Assembly: GCA_029204225.1 (NCBI GenBank)
Contig: CM055098.1
Coordinates: 7,090,746-7,154,745 of the forward strand
Source: Diphasiastrum complanatum
Lineage: Eukaryota > Streptophyta > Lycopodiopsida > Lycopodiales > Lycopodiaceae
DNA length: 64,000 nucleotides
Direction: 5' to 3'
Shown: piece after piece, positions 51,212 through 63,470 of the stretch
Layout: each line of letters begins with the position of its first letter
Position numbering within the stretch: the stretch's first letter is position 1
Notes under the pieces: generated by a model
What the model was told of the DNA's origin: nothing
Database searches by the model: none
Seen by the model: the letters and a program-made list of their open reading frames with translations, nothing else
Made by a program: the position numbers and the translations under genes

Positions 51212-51326
51212 CATTGCCACTACACACCCAACGGGGTTGGCTCAATTGGTTAGCTTGGCATCCAAAGTTTCTTTGGTCCCAGGTTCGAGCCTTCCCTTGG
51301 AAACCAAGAAGCATTGCCACTACACA
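51212..51326 (+). mobile_element. Short tRNA-derived SINE with 15-bp target-site duplication
   Basis: The perfect 15-mer CATTGCCACTACACA occurs at 51,212-51,226 and 51,312-51,326. Between them are 85 bp with RNA polymerase III promoter elements: A box TTGGCTCAATTGG (51,237-51,249) and B box GGTTCGAGCC (51,282-51,291). The insert ends in an A-rich ACCAAGAAG. This is a tRNA-like retroposon. It cannot be a working tRNA because the ends do not pair into an acceptor stem. Confidence 0.8.
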
Positions 51327-51329
51327 AAT

Positions 51330-52334
51330 GGTGGGGAACACACAAACATTCCCACTAAGAAGATGGTGGGGGGGAATACATACCAAATACAATGATGTTG
51401 GGAAATACAATGATGTGTTTTATTTATGAGCTTTGATGATTTATTTGTGGGGCTTTTAAGTCACTTTGACCATTAAGACATTTTAGCTTTGCCTCAATGG
51501 TAGGTTATTGTGACTATATGCTAAAAGATGAGGTGTCATATTATTTCATATGTTTGAAGTGCATTAAATTATGTACAGAATTTCATTCCTCTAGAATAAA
51601 ATGGTTTCATTTGTGTGCATGAGTTGTTTTAGAGAAAGGAGTAAGGACCATAAAATAAAATGTAAAGTAGATTATCATTTGTGAGAATAACATGTGACAC
51701 ATTACAAAATTTTGAAGTCCATAAAACTTTTCAAAAGCTTGAGTGTATATCTCATAATATGTCCATAAAGAATATCTCAGAAAAAGTCAAAATGTGAGAG
51801 CCATAAAAAAGTTGCAATCTTAATGTAAAATGCCAAAACAGTCATTTATTTATGCCTAGGAAAAATCTTTATGGTGAACTTTGCACGAGGTAAAATGGTC
51901 GTAAAATCATTAGGCTTTACGAGGTGCAAAGGTCACATAAAAGATCAACCCCAATACTTTTTGCATTAAAAGGAGTTTGGTTTCTTTTTTTATTCTTTTA
52001 GAATGCAATTGTTTTTTTCAACAATATATCAATCACCTTGTTATTTTTTATTCCTTCAAATTTCATTCAAAGCTTCTCACTATATATCAATCACTTTGTT
52101 AATTTTTATTCCTTCAAATTGCATTCCTTGGTATTTGAATATATTTCATTTATTTTGGAAGATTTGGGGTGGGGGAAGAGGGCAAATTTAGCTTGTTCTT
52201 TTCTTTAATTAGGGAGGAAAAAAATCTCACTTGGTTATTTGAGCTCACATCGACTTTTTGAGCAATTGGGGGTGGGAGAGCGATGGAATAATTGAGCCAA
52301 CCCAAATTTTTTGGAAGTGTATTTGCTTAAATCT
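51330..52334. other. AT-rich spacer with a short tandem duplication
   Basis: 'tatatcaatcac.ttgtta.tttttattccttcaaatt.cattc' occurs at about 52,024-52,067 and 52,083-52,127. Nothing else was recognised. Confidence 0.45.
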
Positions 52335-52789
52335 TGTTGCATGCAACCAAAAAGGACACCTATGGAGCCAAGCCACCCAACCAACATGAAACAGATAGTC
52401 AAATCCCTAACCACTTCACCCCCGAGCCATGGTGACTGAGAATACAAAAGCGGAAAGGATCTTGTCTCTTGGAAACATGAAATTGGAATGAGGAGTAGGG
52501 TGAGTTTCTACAAGATATATAAGCCCCAAAAGCTGAGGAATATTCATTATAGAGTCTCCTATTCCAAGCCAAAAGCATTTGGTCTCCTATTCTTGCACCA
52601 AAAGTAGTCAATCACCATGCAAAAGTTCCATAGGTCCAATTAGAGCGCATGGGCCCTCACAAGGTTGTTAATTACATTTCTGGCCTAGTCCGGAATGACG
52701 TGGCATAATTAATAATCTCGTACACTAGAGTACCGAATATCCAAGTCTAGGATTATGTCAAATCCTATATACATGATATGGACATAACA
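52335..52789 (-). repeat. 3' LTR of a second chromovirus copy
   Basis: It is related to the LTR at 8,653-9,172. Shared landmarks are 'cacccccgagcca', 'gagtagggtgagttt', 'tatataagcc..aaaagc', 'gacgtggcata', 'taccg.atatccaagtctaggat' and the end 'atggacataaca'. The left limit is uncertain. Confidence 0.75.
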
Positions 52790-53210
52790 TTCTATTTGTC
52801 TTAAATAGGTTCTATCCTCAAAACGGGCAAGAAATTCATAAAGCAACCCTTTAACTTTCACATTTACCTAGAAAATCATTATCCTTAGTCTGACTTCAAT
52901 TATCAAATAAGTACTTGAGGTGGAACAATTCCCCAATTTCCCAATTGTTTATCTCTACTATGAAGTACTATATCTGCTTTTAGAAGTACACTAAGCAAAA
53001 TTTTTCCTATTGGCGCTGATTCTCTCCAAGCTAGTAACGTCACCTTCATGTGAATTCATTCTACATGAACCACTGGGTGAATTATCACCATATATTGGAG
53101 ATCAATGTTTGACAATAGTTAAAGAAACAAACAATTATAGTCCAAGACTATCCACAAGCATCTATAGACCTCAATCCGTAGTAGAACTTCATCCACCAAG
53201 GTAAGCATGT
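52790..53210 (-). pseudogene. Chromodomain/integrase-tail remnant of the second chromovirus copy
   Basis: It follows the LTR in the same order as 9,173-9,500. The parts 'aggttctatcctcaaaac', 'caattgtttatctct', 'tttagaagtacactaagc' and 'taacgtcaccttcatgtgaa' parallel 'ttgcttctatccttagaag', 'caattatttatctctgg', 'aaaggtacactaagcg' and 'attaccatcatgtaaa'. It is decayed and open frames are short. Confidence 0.6.
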
Positions 53211-54838
53211 CTCATAGGCATTCTCGTAAAGGTAATTTATTTTTACTTATGAGAAATATCATCATGAGAGATGAAAAATGCATGATATGAGGTGCCATCC
53301 TCCACTTTCTTGTCTTTCTCCACATATGTGAGCCTCCTTGGTGTCGGGATATCGCTCGTCGGGTGATGTGAACGTCGCGACATAGAGAAGTGAGTGGAGA
53401 ATCCTCAATGCATGCAACTACGTCTATCGGATTCAGACGGACTTTGTTAGTTTGAAGTCTGTCCTACTTGATCATAGCCTCAAAGGCACTGAATCGATAC
53501 AATCGATTCCATAGCTACGCACAAATTGGATTGGTTTTAGATTTAGCTTCGCGGAAGCGTATTAAGTGTGGGGATTAGAGCGTCACAATCTACTCAGAGT
53601 ATCAGTCATAGAAGACAATTTAATCTACAAATAAGTTTATCTGTAAGCAAGAATCAATCTTAACATGAATAAAAATGAGAATTCAATCACAGTATGCACA
53701 ACCTAGATTACTGGAACATTTGTTGTTCAATCATGAATAGATATAGTCTGAATGCAGTCAAAGTCTCGTTCTTCCTTTGAAACCATACTCTATGATAACA
53801 GAGAAAAAGAACAAAACAATTGCGCTTTGGATGTTCGATTGATCAGCTACAATGTCTATTGAGCATAACCGAACAACTGATAAGTTGTTGGATATGTACA
53901 TTCATTCATTGAGTCGACTCTTGTGCTTGGACCATGGGGAATGGATGGAGATCAGCTTTTAGGTCTTATTGGATAGGATGTCTAGGAAAAGTAGCTTAGA
54001 GCATGGCTTTGTTTGAGAGATACATCAGGGATGAGGCTTGGAGCTCTCATTGGATCGATGGTTGATCTTGGATGATGTATGATGACATCTTATAGATATG
54101 CTTGGACGTGAGGGCATCTTGTTACAGGTGCATGGCCATAATCAAGAGGACCTGATTTGGAGACCAATGGTGTAGCAGCGGATCTACAGCTGATAGGTGT
54201 TGGTATGACATGATGCCACTTATGGGCAGGCCTTGGTCATGTATTTGACGCTTTATCATTCGTGTTGGTCTGCGTGAGTGTGTGTGGGCTTGCATGTTAC
54301 CTTGTCACGAGGGTCTAGACTTGAGTTAGAGTTGTATGTGGTTGTGCATTTGCTACGTCAGAAACAAAGTAATCATTTGATGCTCATGACTTGTCATTAA
54401 GTCTACTAGTTGTCTATCTGGTGAGAATACAATCTTATGGTGGTAGTAAGATTTCCTCAAGTTGAGTCTCATTCATTCATTAATGTAACCTTTACAGGTT
54501 TGTGCTTGTAAGTGTTTGGTAGGATGTCAGCCTAGCTAGATAGAGGATGTAAGTCTCATGGTGGCAGTGGGAATTCCTTAGTTTGAGCCATGTTGCTCAT
54601 GTATTCCACTTGTGTTCAAGTCAGACGAGCCAGTTGGTCGAGAGTATGGTAGACTCTCTGTATGAGCATTGTGTTTATATGATACTTTGTGCGTCAAACC
54701 TAGTGGTTTGTTCGTGTGCTTGAGTGTGAGTCAAGTATAGTGTAGCTGGGATATGCACAACATCTTTTGGACTCACCGGACAATTCTACAGCTTCCACAG
54801 TAACTGCATCTCGCAGGTGTCGTGGGACCGCCACCAGT
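53211..54838. other. Probable retroelement interior, no domain recognised
   Basis: No coding signature is left. Its position before a purine tract and an LTR-like start suggests the 3' untranslated part of another LTR element. Confidence 0.3.
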
Positions 54839-55130
54839 TTTGGTGGGGGATACTGTTGGAGGGTTTGCAGATCCCAAGGCAACCCTAACCCTAGTTAATA
54901 AGTGAGAGGGATTTGGCACCCTGCGTGTGTAAGTCCAACCCGATGATCACATAGAGATTTGAATAATTAGAAAGTTAATAAAAGAAGTGTAGGCCTTTTT
55001 GCCGGAATCTTAATCTTGCTATACCTGGGGGCATGTCTTGGATTTGTTGGTCGAATTTGGCCATATCAGGCCCGACCTTGGTAGGTGGTAGTTGGCAAGT
55101 GGTAGGCCAATTTTAGGACACATGTCCTTT
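54839..55130 (+). repeat. Candidate polypurine tract and LTR start
   Basis: TTTTGGTGGGGGATAC precedes TGTTGGAGGG (54,855), a typical plus-strand priming tract plus LTR start. Within it 'taataagtg', 'gtgtgtaagtcca.cc..atga' resemble 56,282-56,340 of the Athila/Tat-type LTR, so the families may be related. Confidence 0.4.
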
Positions 55131-56076
55131 CATGCAGTTTGTGAATACACTATATGTACAGTTTTTTTTGTTATACAAAAAAGCTTTTGTTGTGCCATCT
55201 TTGAGAGCTTGTGAGGAGTGGCTATGGTGATTGATTGATGTGATCTGCATTCTGCACTAGATCCTAATAGGAATTTAACTCTTATTCTAAGAGAAAGGAT
55301 CCCATGGATGCCATAATTACTTGAGAATTTGACTTGTGAAGGATCCAAAAAACAAGTACAAATTTTGTGAAGAGCTCAAAGACACCACAAAAGACACAAA
55401 TCTACTTGATTTTCATGATGTAGGAAAAAAAATACTAAGAATTCTCCTTCAGAGAACATGATGAAAGTTCGAATAAATCAAACTAATATCAGTGTCTTCG
55501 ATCGTGTTTGATTCTGGTCTATGTACTAATAGATCAATTTCTACTTTGATTTAATAAAGCATGCGGATTTAGGAGATATATGCGAGTGTTATAGACAACT
55601 TTAGATAATTAATAAACAACTAATAAATCATCTGTTGAAAAACTTTGATCAAAAACGAATTTTTATAATTTTGATTCTGATTCTTCAGTATACATCTCTT
55701 GCTGTCTTATTGTATCTATGTTGTGTGTTTATAATGAATAAGTGCATATGTATTTATATTGTCACAAATAGGTCTTTTGGCCTTCTTCTATCTGTAACAG
55801 TCGATCTAACCGTTAAAATGGTTGATATTCCACAAACGTTCTGTTTCTAGACTCAAAAGATTTTTGTTCGCAACAGTTTATCTGTCAAGTTCATTTCGGG
55901 TTCGCGACAGTTTATCTGTTCACACAATTTGTTGTTCACGACATTTTCGAGTTTGAGTTTCGAGTTTGAACAAGACACAAAATGTTTCGAGTTCAAGTTT
56001 TGAGTTTCGCGATAATTTTGAGTTTCGCAACACTTTCGAGTTTTGCTTCTCAGCTTTGTCAATTAAACTGTGCAAT
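55131..56076. other. AT-rich spacer; TTCGAGTTT-type short repeats at its end
   Basis: Positions 55,860-56,045 repeat variants of 'ttcgcgacagtttatctgt' and 'ttcgagtttgagtttcg'. No gene was recognised. Confidence 0.4.
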
Positions 56077-56961
<885 letters not shown>

Positions 56962-56962
56962 G

Positions 56963-56980
56963 TGACGCCGTTGCCGGGGA
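56963..56980 (+). other. Primer binding site complementary to tRNA-Asp
   Basis: TGACGCCGTTGCCGGGGA differs by one base from TGGCGCCGTTGCCGGGGA, the complement of the 3' end of plant tRNA-Asp used by Athila/Tat elements. Confidence 0.85.
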
Positions 56981-57309
56981 GCGCCACACACTCGTTTCGT
57001 CGCATAGCTTTCTTACTCACTTTCTCTTTTCCTCTATCTCTCTCTTTCTTCTCTCTCATCATTCTTTTTCATCAAAAAAATCGAATTTTAAGGGTAGAAT
57101 AGTGTGAGTAGTGTCAGTTTTTGCCGTTTTTTCGTGATTTTTTTGTTTCTTTGCGAGATTGTGGGATGGGAGGATCAGATCCAAGCACCCAATCCCTTCG
57201 TTAATCCGTACAATCCATAAAAATCAGAAAAAAAGCTCAAAATCTATATTTGGAGGGAAAAAGAGAGGCAAAATCTCATCAGATTTTGATTTCTCAAAAA
57301 CCAGTGGGC

Positions 57310-58910
57310 ATGAACCTTCGCATGACTGGCAGCAGCTCCAGGGTACTGTCCCAGACCTGCATAGAAGCCTGCGAGGGTCAGTTCCCATCAGATTTTGAAA
57401 AAACAGAGAAAAACCCAAAAAAATTCAAAAATCCTTTGTAAAAACAAAAAAAAAATTCAAAACTCAAAACTAACCTTCACAGAGCTCTCTGAAGTTCCAT
57501 CTCACTGAGACCAAGACACAGAGAAGTCTGCGAGGGTTAGATCTAAAAAAAAGTGCCCCTGTGAAGGTTCCCAAGAGCAAAAAAATGGCCTAGAACCTTC
57601 TCAAATAACAAATTTTTGAGTTTACTTGAGAAGTAACCTTCGCAGAGCCCTCTGAAGTTCCATCTCACTGAGACAAGGACACAAAGAAGTATGCGAGAGT
57701 TAGATCCCAAAAAAAGTGCCCCTGTGAAGGTTCCCAAGAGCAAAAAGTGGCCTAGAACCTTCTCAAACAAATTTTTTTTGAGTTTCCTTGGGAAGTAACC
57801 TTCGCAGAGCTCTCTGAAGTTCCATCTCACTGAGACAAGGACACAAAGAAGTCTACGAGAGTTAGATCCCAAAAAAAGTGCCCCTGTGAAGGTTCCCAAG
57901 AGCAAAAAGTGGCCTAGAACCTTCTCAAATAGCAAATTTTGGAGTTTCTCTGGGAAGTAACTCTCATAGCTTGGTAAGGAAGTGGATCTGACTCAGATAC
58001 AAGCACACACCAGCCTGCAAAGATTAGTTTCCAGAAAATCTCAAAATTTGGCCAAAAAACCACCAAAAAAAATGCAATTTTTTCAAGATTTTCTGAGTTT
58101 CCTTCAGAAGTAACTCTCTCAGCTTGGTGAGCAAGTGAATCTAACTGAGATACAAGTGCATACCAGTCTGCAAGGGTTTGTTCCTAGAAAATCCCAAAAT
58201 TTTGCAAAATAATTCCCACAAAATGCACTTTTTTCAAGATTTTTTGAGTTTCCTAGGGAAGAAACTCTTGCAGCCTGGTGAGCAGGTAAATCTCACTGAG
58301 ATACAAGTGCATAAGAGTCTGTGAGGGTTTTTTCCTAGAAAATCTTAAAATTCTGCAAAAAAAACCCCCAAAAAAATGCACTTTTTTCAATATTTTTTGA
58401 GTTTCCTAGGGAAGTAACTCTTGAAGCTACGTGAGCAGATCAATCTAACTGAAATACAAGTTCATACCAGTCTTTGAGGGTTTGTTCCTAGAAAATCTTA
58501 AAATTTTGCAAAAAATCCCCAAAAAAATGCACTTTTCTCAAGATTTTTTGAGTTTCCTTGGGAAGTAACTCTTGAAGCTTGGTGAGCAGCTGAATCTGAC
58601 TGAGATAAAAGTTCATACTAGTCTGCAAGGGTTTTTTCTTGGAAAATCTTTGCAAGAAAACCACAAAAAAATGCACTTTTTTCAAGATTTTTTTGAGTTT
58701 CCTTGAAAAGTAACTCTTGAAGCTTGGTGAGCAGCTGAAACTAACTGAGATACAAGTTCATACCAGTATACGAGGGTTTGTTCCCAGAAAATCTTAAAAT
58801 TTTGCAAAAGGACCCCAAAAAAATGCACTTTTTCAATGATTTTTTTGAGATCTGCTGGGAAGTAACCTTAGCAAGGAGTTTTTAGATAGATCTAACCAAG
58901 ATCTGGCTAC
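57310..58910 (+). repeat. Tandem array in the 5' leader, 150-163-bp units
   Basis: Copies of a unit beginning AAGTAAC(C/T)... start at 57,470 (degenerate), 57,631, 57,793, 57,956, 58,108, 58,259, 58,412, 58,563, 58,708 and 58,860. Periods are about 161-163 bp for the first part and 145-153 bp for the later part. Each unit has 'ctgagat.caag', 'gtctgcgagggtt', an A-rich run with 'aaaaagtgcc' or 'aaaaatgcac', and 'tttgagtttcctt'. A diverged unit is visible from 57,313. Confidence 0.92.
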
Positions 58911-59576
58911 TGTGAAATTTTTGTGAAGATCTAATGGTTAGATTTAGAAATATCTAAGAAAAAGTGCCAAAAAACTGAGTTTTTTCAAGATCCTGACAAA
59001 TCTGCCCATCAAGAACTCTTGCAGAACTTACATTGTCTAGAAATGGTCCGTATACAGCTACTGTAGGAAGGTTGAAGGCTGGATTCACTCAGATCTAAAG
59101 AAATCTCAACCAAAAAAAAAAAAAAACCACAAAGAACCAAGAAAATGGACTAAAATCACACTATTAGCCAATTAAAATTGATCAGATCTTGTCAAATCTA
59201 GGTTGCAGTCACAATATCCATTAAGATCCACCATCCCTGGACTGAACCAAGTGAATGAACCTCAGATCAAGTTGATCAGTACCAAGAAAAATCAGTTTCC
59301 ACCACTATCCATACCAACCATCCATCACTCTTCTGTCCACACTCTTCTGTCCATCTCCATATTCTCTTGACAATATAACTTTCATTGCGGTTATCTGTTA
59401 AATCCATTTCTGTTTCTGTTCACATCCATACGGATCCCTCTTTTCTTGATTCCTTTCTCCTCTTCTTTTTCTTCTTCCACTTCAAAAAAAAAAAAAAAGT
59501 TGGAACACCAGAGACATTGAGCAAATCTTGAAGCAATTCACCAACCAGCTACTTTGCGACATTCTAGTGCTGAACT

Positions 59577-61008
59577 ATGGAGACCGCCCTTGTAGGATTA
59601 TCGAAATTTAAAAAGTTCCCTACTGAAACAATTCGAGACTACACCTATCGGATCTATCATCTAGTGAAGGATTGTAATCCACCTATTCCTGAACAGATCG
59701 TCATGGCAAAATACTATGTTGGACTGCCCAAAAGGATCAGATCTGGTATGGCAGAATTAGCATCCTATGCGTCACCTGTACAACTTTGTAAGGATGCTGC
59801 GAAGATGGAAATCTCACTCGGGAAAAAGGATTTTCCCTATCTAGATGGGAAATCAGAGGAACAAAGGTCGACAACGAGCAATGATCCAACAAGAATGGAA
59901 CCCCATGCAAGGCAACAAAGTGCAGCAAGGTCAAGTAGAACAAGTGCAGCGGAAGACCCAGAACCTTGCACTTTAAGTTGTTAGCAAGCTTATGCTCGCT
60001 CTATTAAGTTTCTTGAAAAGGATGAATGTACCTTCTGCTTTGGAGATCATCCAAGTACCAGGTGTCCAATTAAGAATCCGCGCTTGTTAAAAGGACAAAA
60101 TACAGAGCAACATGCTTGTCGACAACAAGATCCAGCGGTTCAACGGTCAGAAGTAGAATCAAGCCAACAAGGAGCTCACCAGAAGTGTGGATGTCAGATT
60201 GATCCATCTAAATCACGAGTTTCTTCAACAAACAGTGGCAAGGTAGAAGTTTTGGTTATATCCTCTTGCATGTCACCAAATTCAATGGAGGACCATAACA
60301 GCCTACCAGTCTATTTTGTGGAAGATCCTAAGGGGAATCTGTTACCAATGTATGCCTATCAACTTAGAGGTGATGGCATACTGCACTCAGTTAGGTGCTA
60401 TGGATGCAGAGGAAAACACCGACGTGCTGAATGTCCACACCGAGGAGATCCGTCAACATTTGATCCCTCGTGTTCACAATGCGGAGTTGATCATCCATGC
60501 CAAGATTGCCCGATGAGAAATTTACAAATAGCCAGGAGGCATTTGGCCTATGTAGACCGACATGCACCTGTGGTAACCCTTCCACCTCGAACGTACTACA
60601 AAAGAAAAATCTTAGTGCCACCGGGTTATGAAGCGAGTGACGAAAAAGAAAATCTGACAAAAGTCCCAAGGTACGCAAAGATACCCTCGGGCAAACAAGT
60701 AGAACCATCATAGAAGACAAAGATGGTAGAATTCATCAAGCCAACGACTGTCGAGGAAATCAAGACACGGGCAACCGAGGAACTCCAACAGATTATGTCA
60801 GGGCTTTTTTCGCACTCAATGTGAAGAATTCTTAGTGATGAATTACAAAGGGGACTAGCGTCAACAAAACAACTTGAAGGCAATTCAGCACAAGATCCAA
60901 GAAAAAGTGCCATCATGCAGCCTTCAACGGGAAAGTGCAATGACCAAGAGAAGACTAAAGTTGATCATTGCCCCTCAACGAGCAAGATTCAACCAAAGTC
61001 TAATTGTT
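59577..61008 (+). pseudogene. gag-like protein with three CX2CX3HX4C knuckles
   Basis: One frame runs from about 59,577 to 61,000, broken by TAG 59,982-59,984, TAG 60,711-60,713 and TGA at about 60,822. The first part resembles Retrotrans_gag: FPTETIRDYTYRIYHLVKD, MAKYYVGLPKRIRSGM. Then come three zinc knuckles: CTFCFGDHPSTRC (60,027-60,065), CYGCRGKHRRAEC (60,396-60,434) and CSQCGVDHPCQDC (60,471-60,509). Each has spacing C-x2-C-x3-H-x4-C, one residue shorter than the retroviral CX2CX4HX4C knuckle. The upstream start is uncertain: a different frame (DIEQILKQFTNQLLCDI, about 59,513-59,563) may be the true N-terminus. The role in packaging RNA is inferred from the family. Confidence 0.7.
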
Positions 61009-61176
61009 CTAGGGGCTTAAAACTCTAAAATGATAGTAGAGGCCCTAAGTCAAGTTGCAAATAAAAAAGCGGGCACTCACATGATTCATGTGAGTTTTAA
61101 GTTGGGCCCTTTTAGCTTTTTTATTTGCAACTTGACTTAGGGCCTCTACTGTCATTTTAGAGTTTTAAGCCCCTAG
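61009..61176. repeat. 62-bp inverted repeat with 44-base loop
   Basis: 61,009-61,070 (ctaggggcttaaaactc ... aataaaaaagc) pairs with 61,115-61,176 almost perfectly. The loop holds a smaller hairpin CTCACATGA/TTCATGTGAG. Confidence 0.9.
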
Positions 61177-61468
61177 TCTCTTATTCCTAGGAATTACAAC
61201 TTGCTACTTGTGCTCATTGGTGGCTGGGCTTATACACACAGGATGCCAGTGCCTTGCACTTATTATTCTATTGTACTGTGGCGGGGCCCACTAGGCAAGG
61301 CTTGGCCAACAGTATTTTAAGTGGTGGGACCCACTTATTTATCTGTATACATGAAATACCCACAACAGGGTCCACGGCCCTGGCGGGGCCCACTAGGCAA
61401 GGCTTGGCCAATAGTATATTAAGTGGTGGGACCCACTTATGTATTTGTATACATGAAATACCCACAAC
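61111..61468 (-). repeat. Inverted copy of the Athila/Tat-type LTR 5' part
   Basis: It is the reverse complement of 56,078-56,434 with few differences, including both ~102-bp subunits. A trace of a third unit ('gggtccacggccc') continues to about 61,483. Confidence 0.93.
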
Positions 61469-61483
61469 AGGGTCCACGGCCCA

Positions 61484-62231
61484 AAGTAGTGTCGGTCCCT
61501 CGGCACTACGCTGCAACTGCGTGAAGGGGCGCTGTTGTCGGTTCGTTTATTGCTGGGACATGCGTGCTTTAGGAAAAGCGTGGATAGAATTTGCTTATAT
61601 AAAACCTGAGGCTTTATTGATTGTTGATTAGCAAGAACCTAGACTTGCCAGATTTTCAATAATATACATAAGTTACTCCAAATTTGGATCAACCTTGGAG
61701 ATGCACCACAAACTCAAAGTGGACTAATCTCACACGTGTCTTAGCACTGAGTTCCATATAGTACCAGTATGGATCCAATCAATATGATTTCGACCCCTCT
61801 TGATCCAAAAATCAATATGATAGAAATCGAGATGCAACTACACCTTCCAAAACTTGATAGATTCAAGCCAAAATCATTACACACATGATAGATTCAAATC
61901 AATCTTAGGTAGGCTTTGATACATGTGCACTTTTCACGCGTGTGAGGACTTCTCAAACAATGTGAATGATCTCCTAAGATGTGTGTGATTGCACATAGAT
62001 CAATCTAGATTGAGATGCAACACTTTCCATGAAAAAACTAAGTATAGATTTGGCTTGCTCTCAGGTAGAGAGAGAATACAACAAGAGCTCTCAAGTAGAG
62101 AGAGAATGTCATCAAAACACTAAGTGTTGGACTTGCTACATCAAGATCTTGCTACAAAAAACTAAGTATCACCTCAAATATCTATCACAACACTAAGAAA
62201 GTCACATAATATTAGGCTGTGGGGAGCAAAG
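61484..62231. other. Unassigned DNA
   Basis: No domain was recognised. Two copies of 'gctctcaGGTAGAGAGAGAAT'-like sequence lie at about 62,058 and 62,089. Confidence 0.35.
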
Positions 62232-63470
62232 TTGAGCCATCTGGCTGCCCACTTGAGTTTATTGAATGAATCAGAAGCATGGCTTATGACAAGAACGGTC
62301 ACCCGGACTGTGGAACATATGTTTGAAGACGTTGCTGAAACAAGTGCAACACATCTAACTGTAGGAGGAGACCGTAATTTAGAAGTTGAGGCAATGGATA
62401 CTGATGACTCCCAACAACTGCTTGAGAAACTAATGACAGACCAGCAAGCTACTGCTAGTATGATTGAAGAAGAAGAGGAAATGGCTCAAAGCCTAACTTC
62501 CAGAAGAAAATTCTTGAAGATGACATCTAGGAACAGGTGTACAAGGAGGATGACCAATTGCCAAAAGAAACTAAGGAGACACCCGAAAATGTGCACGGTC
62601 AGTCTACTACTACAAAAACCCTAAAATTTGATTTGTCGGACTTAGTTTCAATGACAATTTATCCAATGCTGCAGTCATTCTTGACTAATACCAAAAGTTT
62701 GATCGAATATATTAAAACTCAAGAAAATGAAAGGTATGAGTTTAGTAGGCTCCAAGGTCAAATAGAAGATCAGCAAGAGTTAATTGCTAAATTATCTATT
62801 GATGCTACTAAAGTGTCGGAATTAATGCTGCTAATTAACAGAAAGGATGTTGAGATAGATGATTTAAAGAATAATGATGAAGTGCAACTACAATTAATAA
62901 GGAAAAAACTCTTGTAAAGAGTTCAGTTGTTGCGAGAGGTTGAAGAATTGAGAAGTGATGTCTCGAATAAGAAGAATCAGCTGCTGATGGAGCAAAATGA
63001 TAATTTCACTTTGAAAAATAAAAATTCAAAACTATAGAAAGAGCTCGATGACACTAAGCTCAAGTTTGCGGTGGCACAAACTTATCAAGTTGAGAGGCTG
63101 CTGTATAAAACATAGTAGCTGCAAACATAGATAAAATATCAAAGCTTGAAAATTTTTGTGGATACCCTAACTACTGATAAGAGAAGCGTGTCAGTGAACA
63201 TGACTAAGTTCGAAAAATGTAGAGCTGACACAACTGAAATCATAAAGACAAAACTATTGAATCCCTTGCAGGAAGAAAACGAAGCCTTGTCAGCCGCTTT
63301 GTTCAAAGAAGCTGAGGAAGACGACTCCCTAAGCTCGGATACTGAACTTGAAGCTTCTGAGAAAGGAAAATGAACCTAGAAGGATATAGTTGAGTCTATT
63401 AACCCTGTGGATCACCAACGAGTTCAAGAGCTAGAAGATCACTTGAAACACTTGACTCAAACCAGTAATG
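62232..63470 (+). pseudogene. Broken acidic/coiled-coil reading frame, family unknown
   Basis: Two frames join near 62,530. The first part (62,232-62,530) is acidic (MIEEEEEMAQ). The second (62,537-63,470) is charged and heptad-like: RLQGQIEDQQELIAKLSI, VEIDDLKNNDEVQLQLI, LREVEELRSDVSNKKNQLL. It reads through at least five stops (62,915, 63,036, 63,112, 63,115 and 63,370 region). It looks like a long coiled-coil protein, perhaps an accessory frame of a transposable element, but I do not recognise the family. It ends at the hairpin region. Confidence 0.45.

Noticed and set aside
51233-51300. Functional tRNA gene
   Set aside because: A and B boxes are present, but the ends do not pair as an acceptor stem and no proper anticodon arm is seen. 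Flanking 15-bp duplications show it is a retroposon.
54700-54882. Short minus-strand frame near a purine tract
   Set aside because: No domain; the region is better explained as the 3' end of an LTR element.
57310-58910. CRISPR array or protein repeat
   Set aside because: Units are directly adjacent at 145-163 bp without spacers, in a plant retroelement leader; frames through them are shadows.
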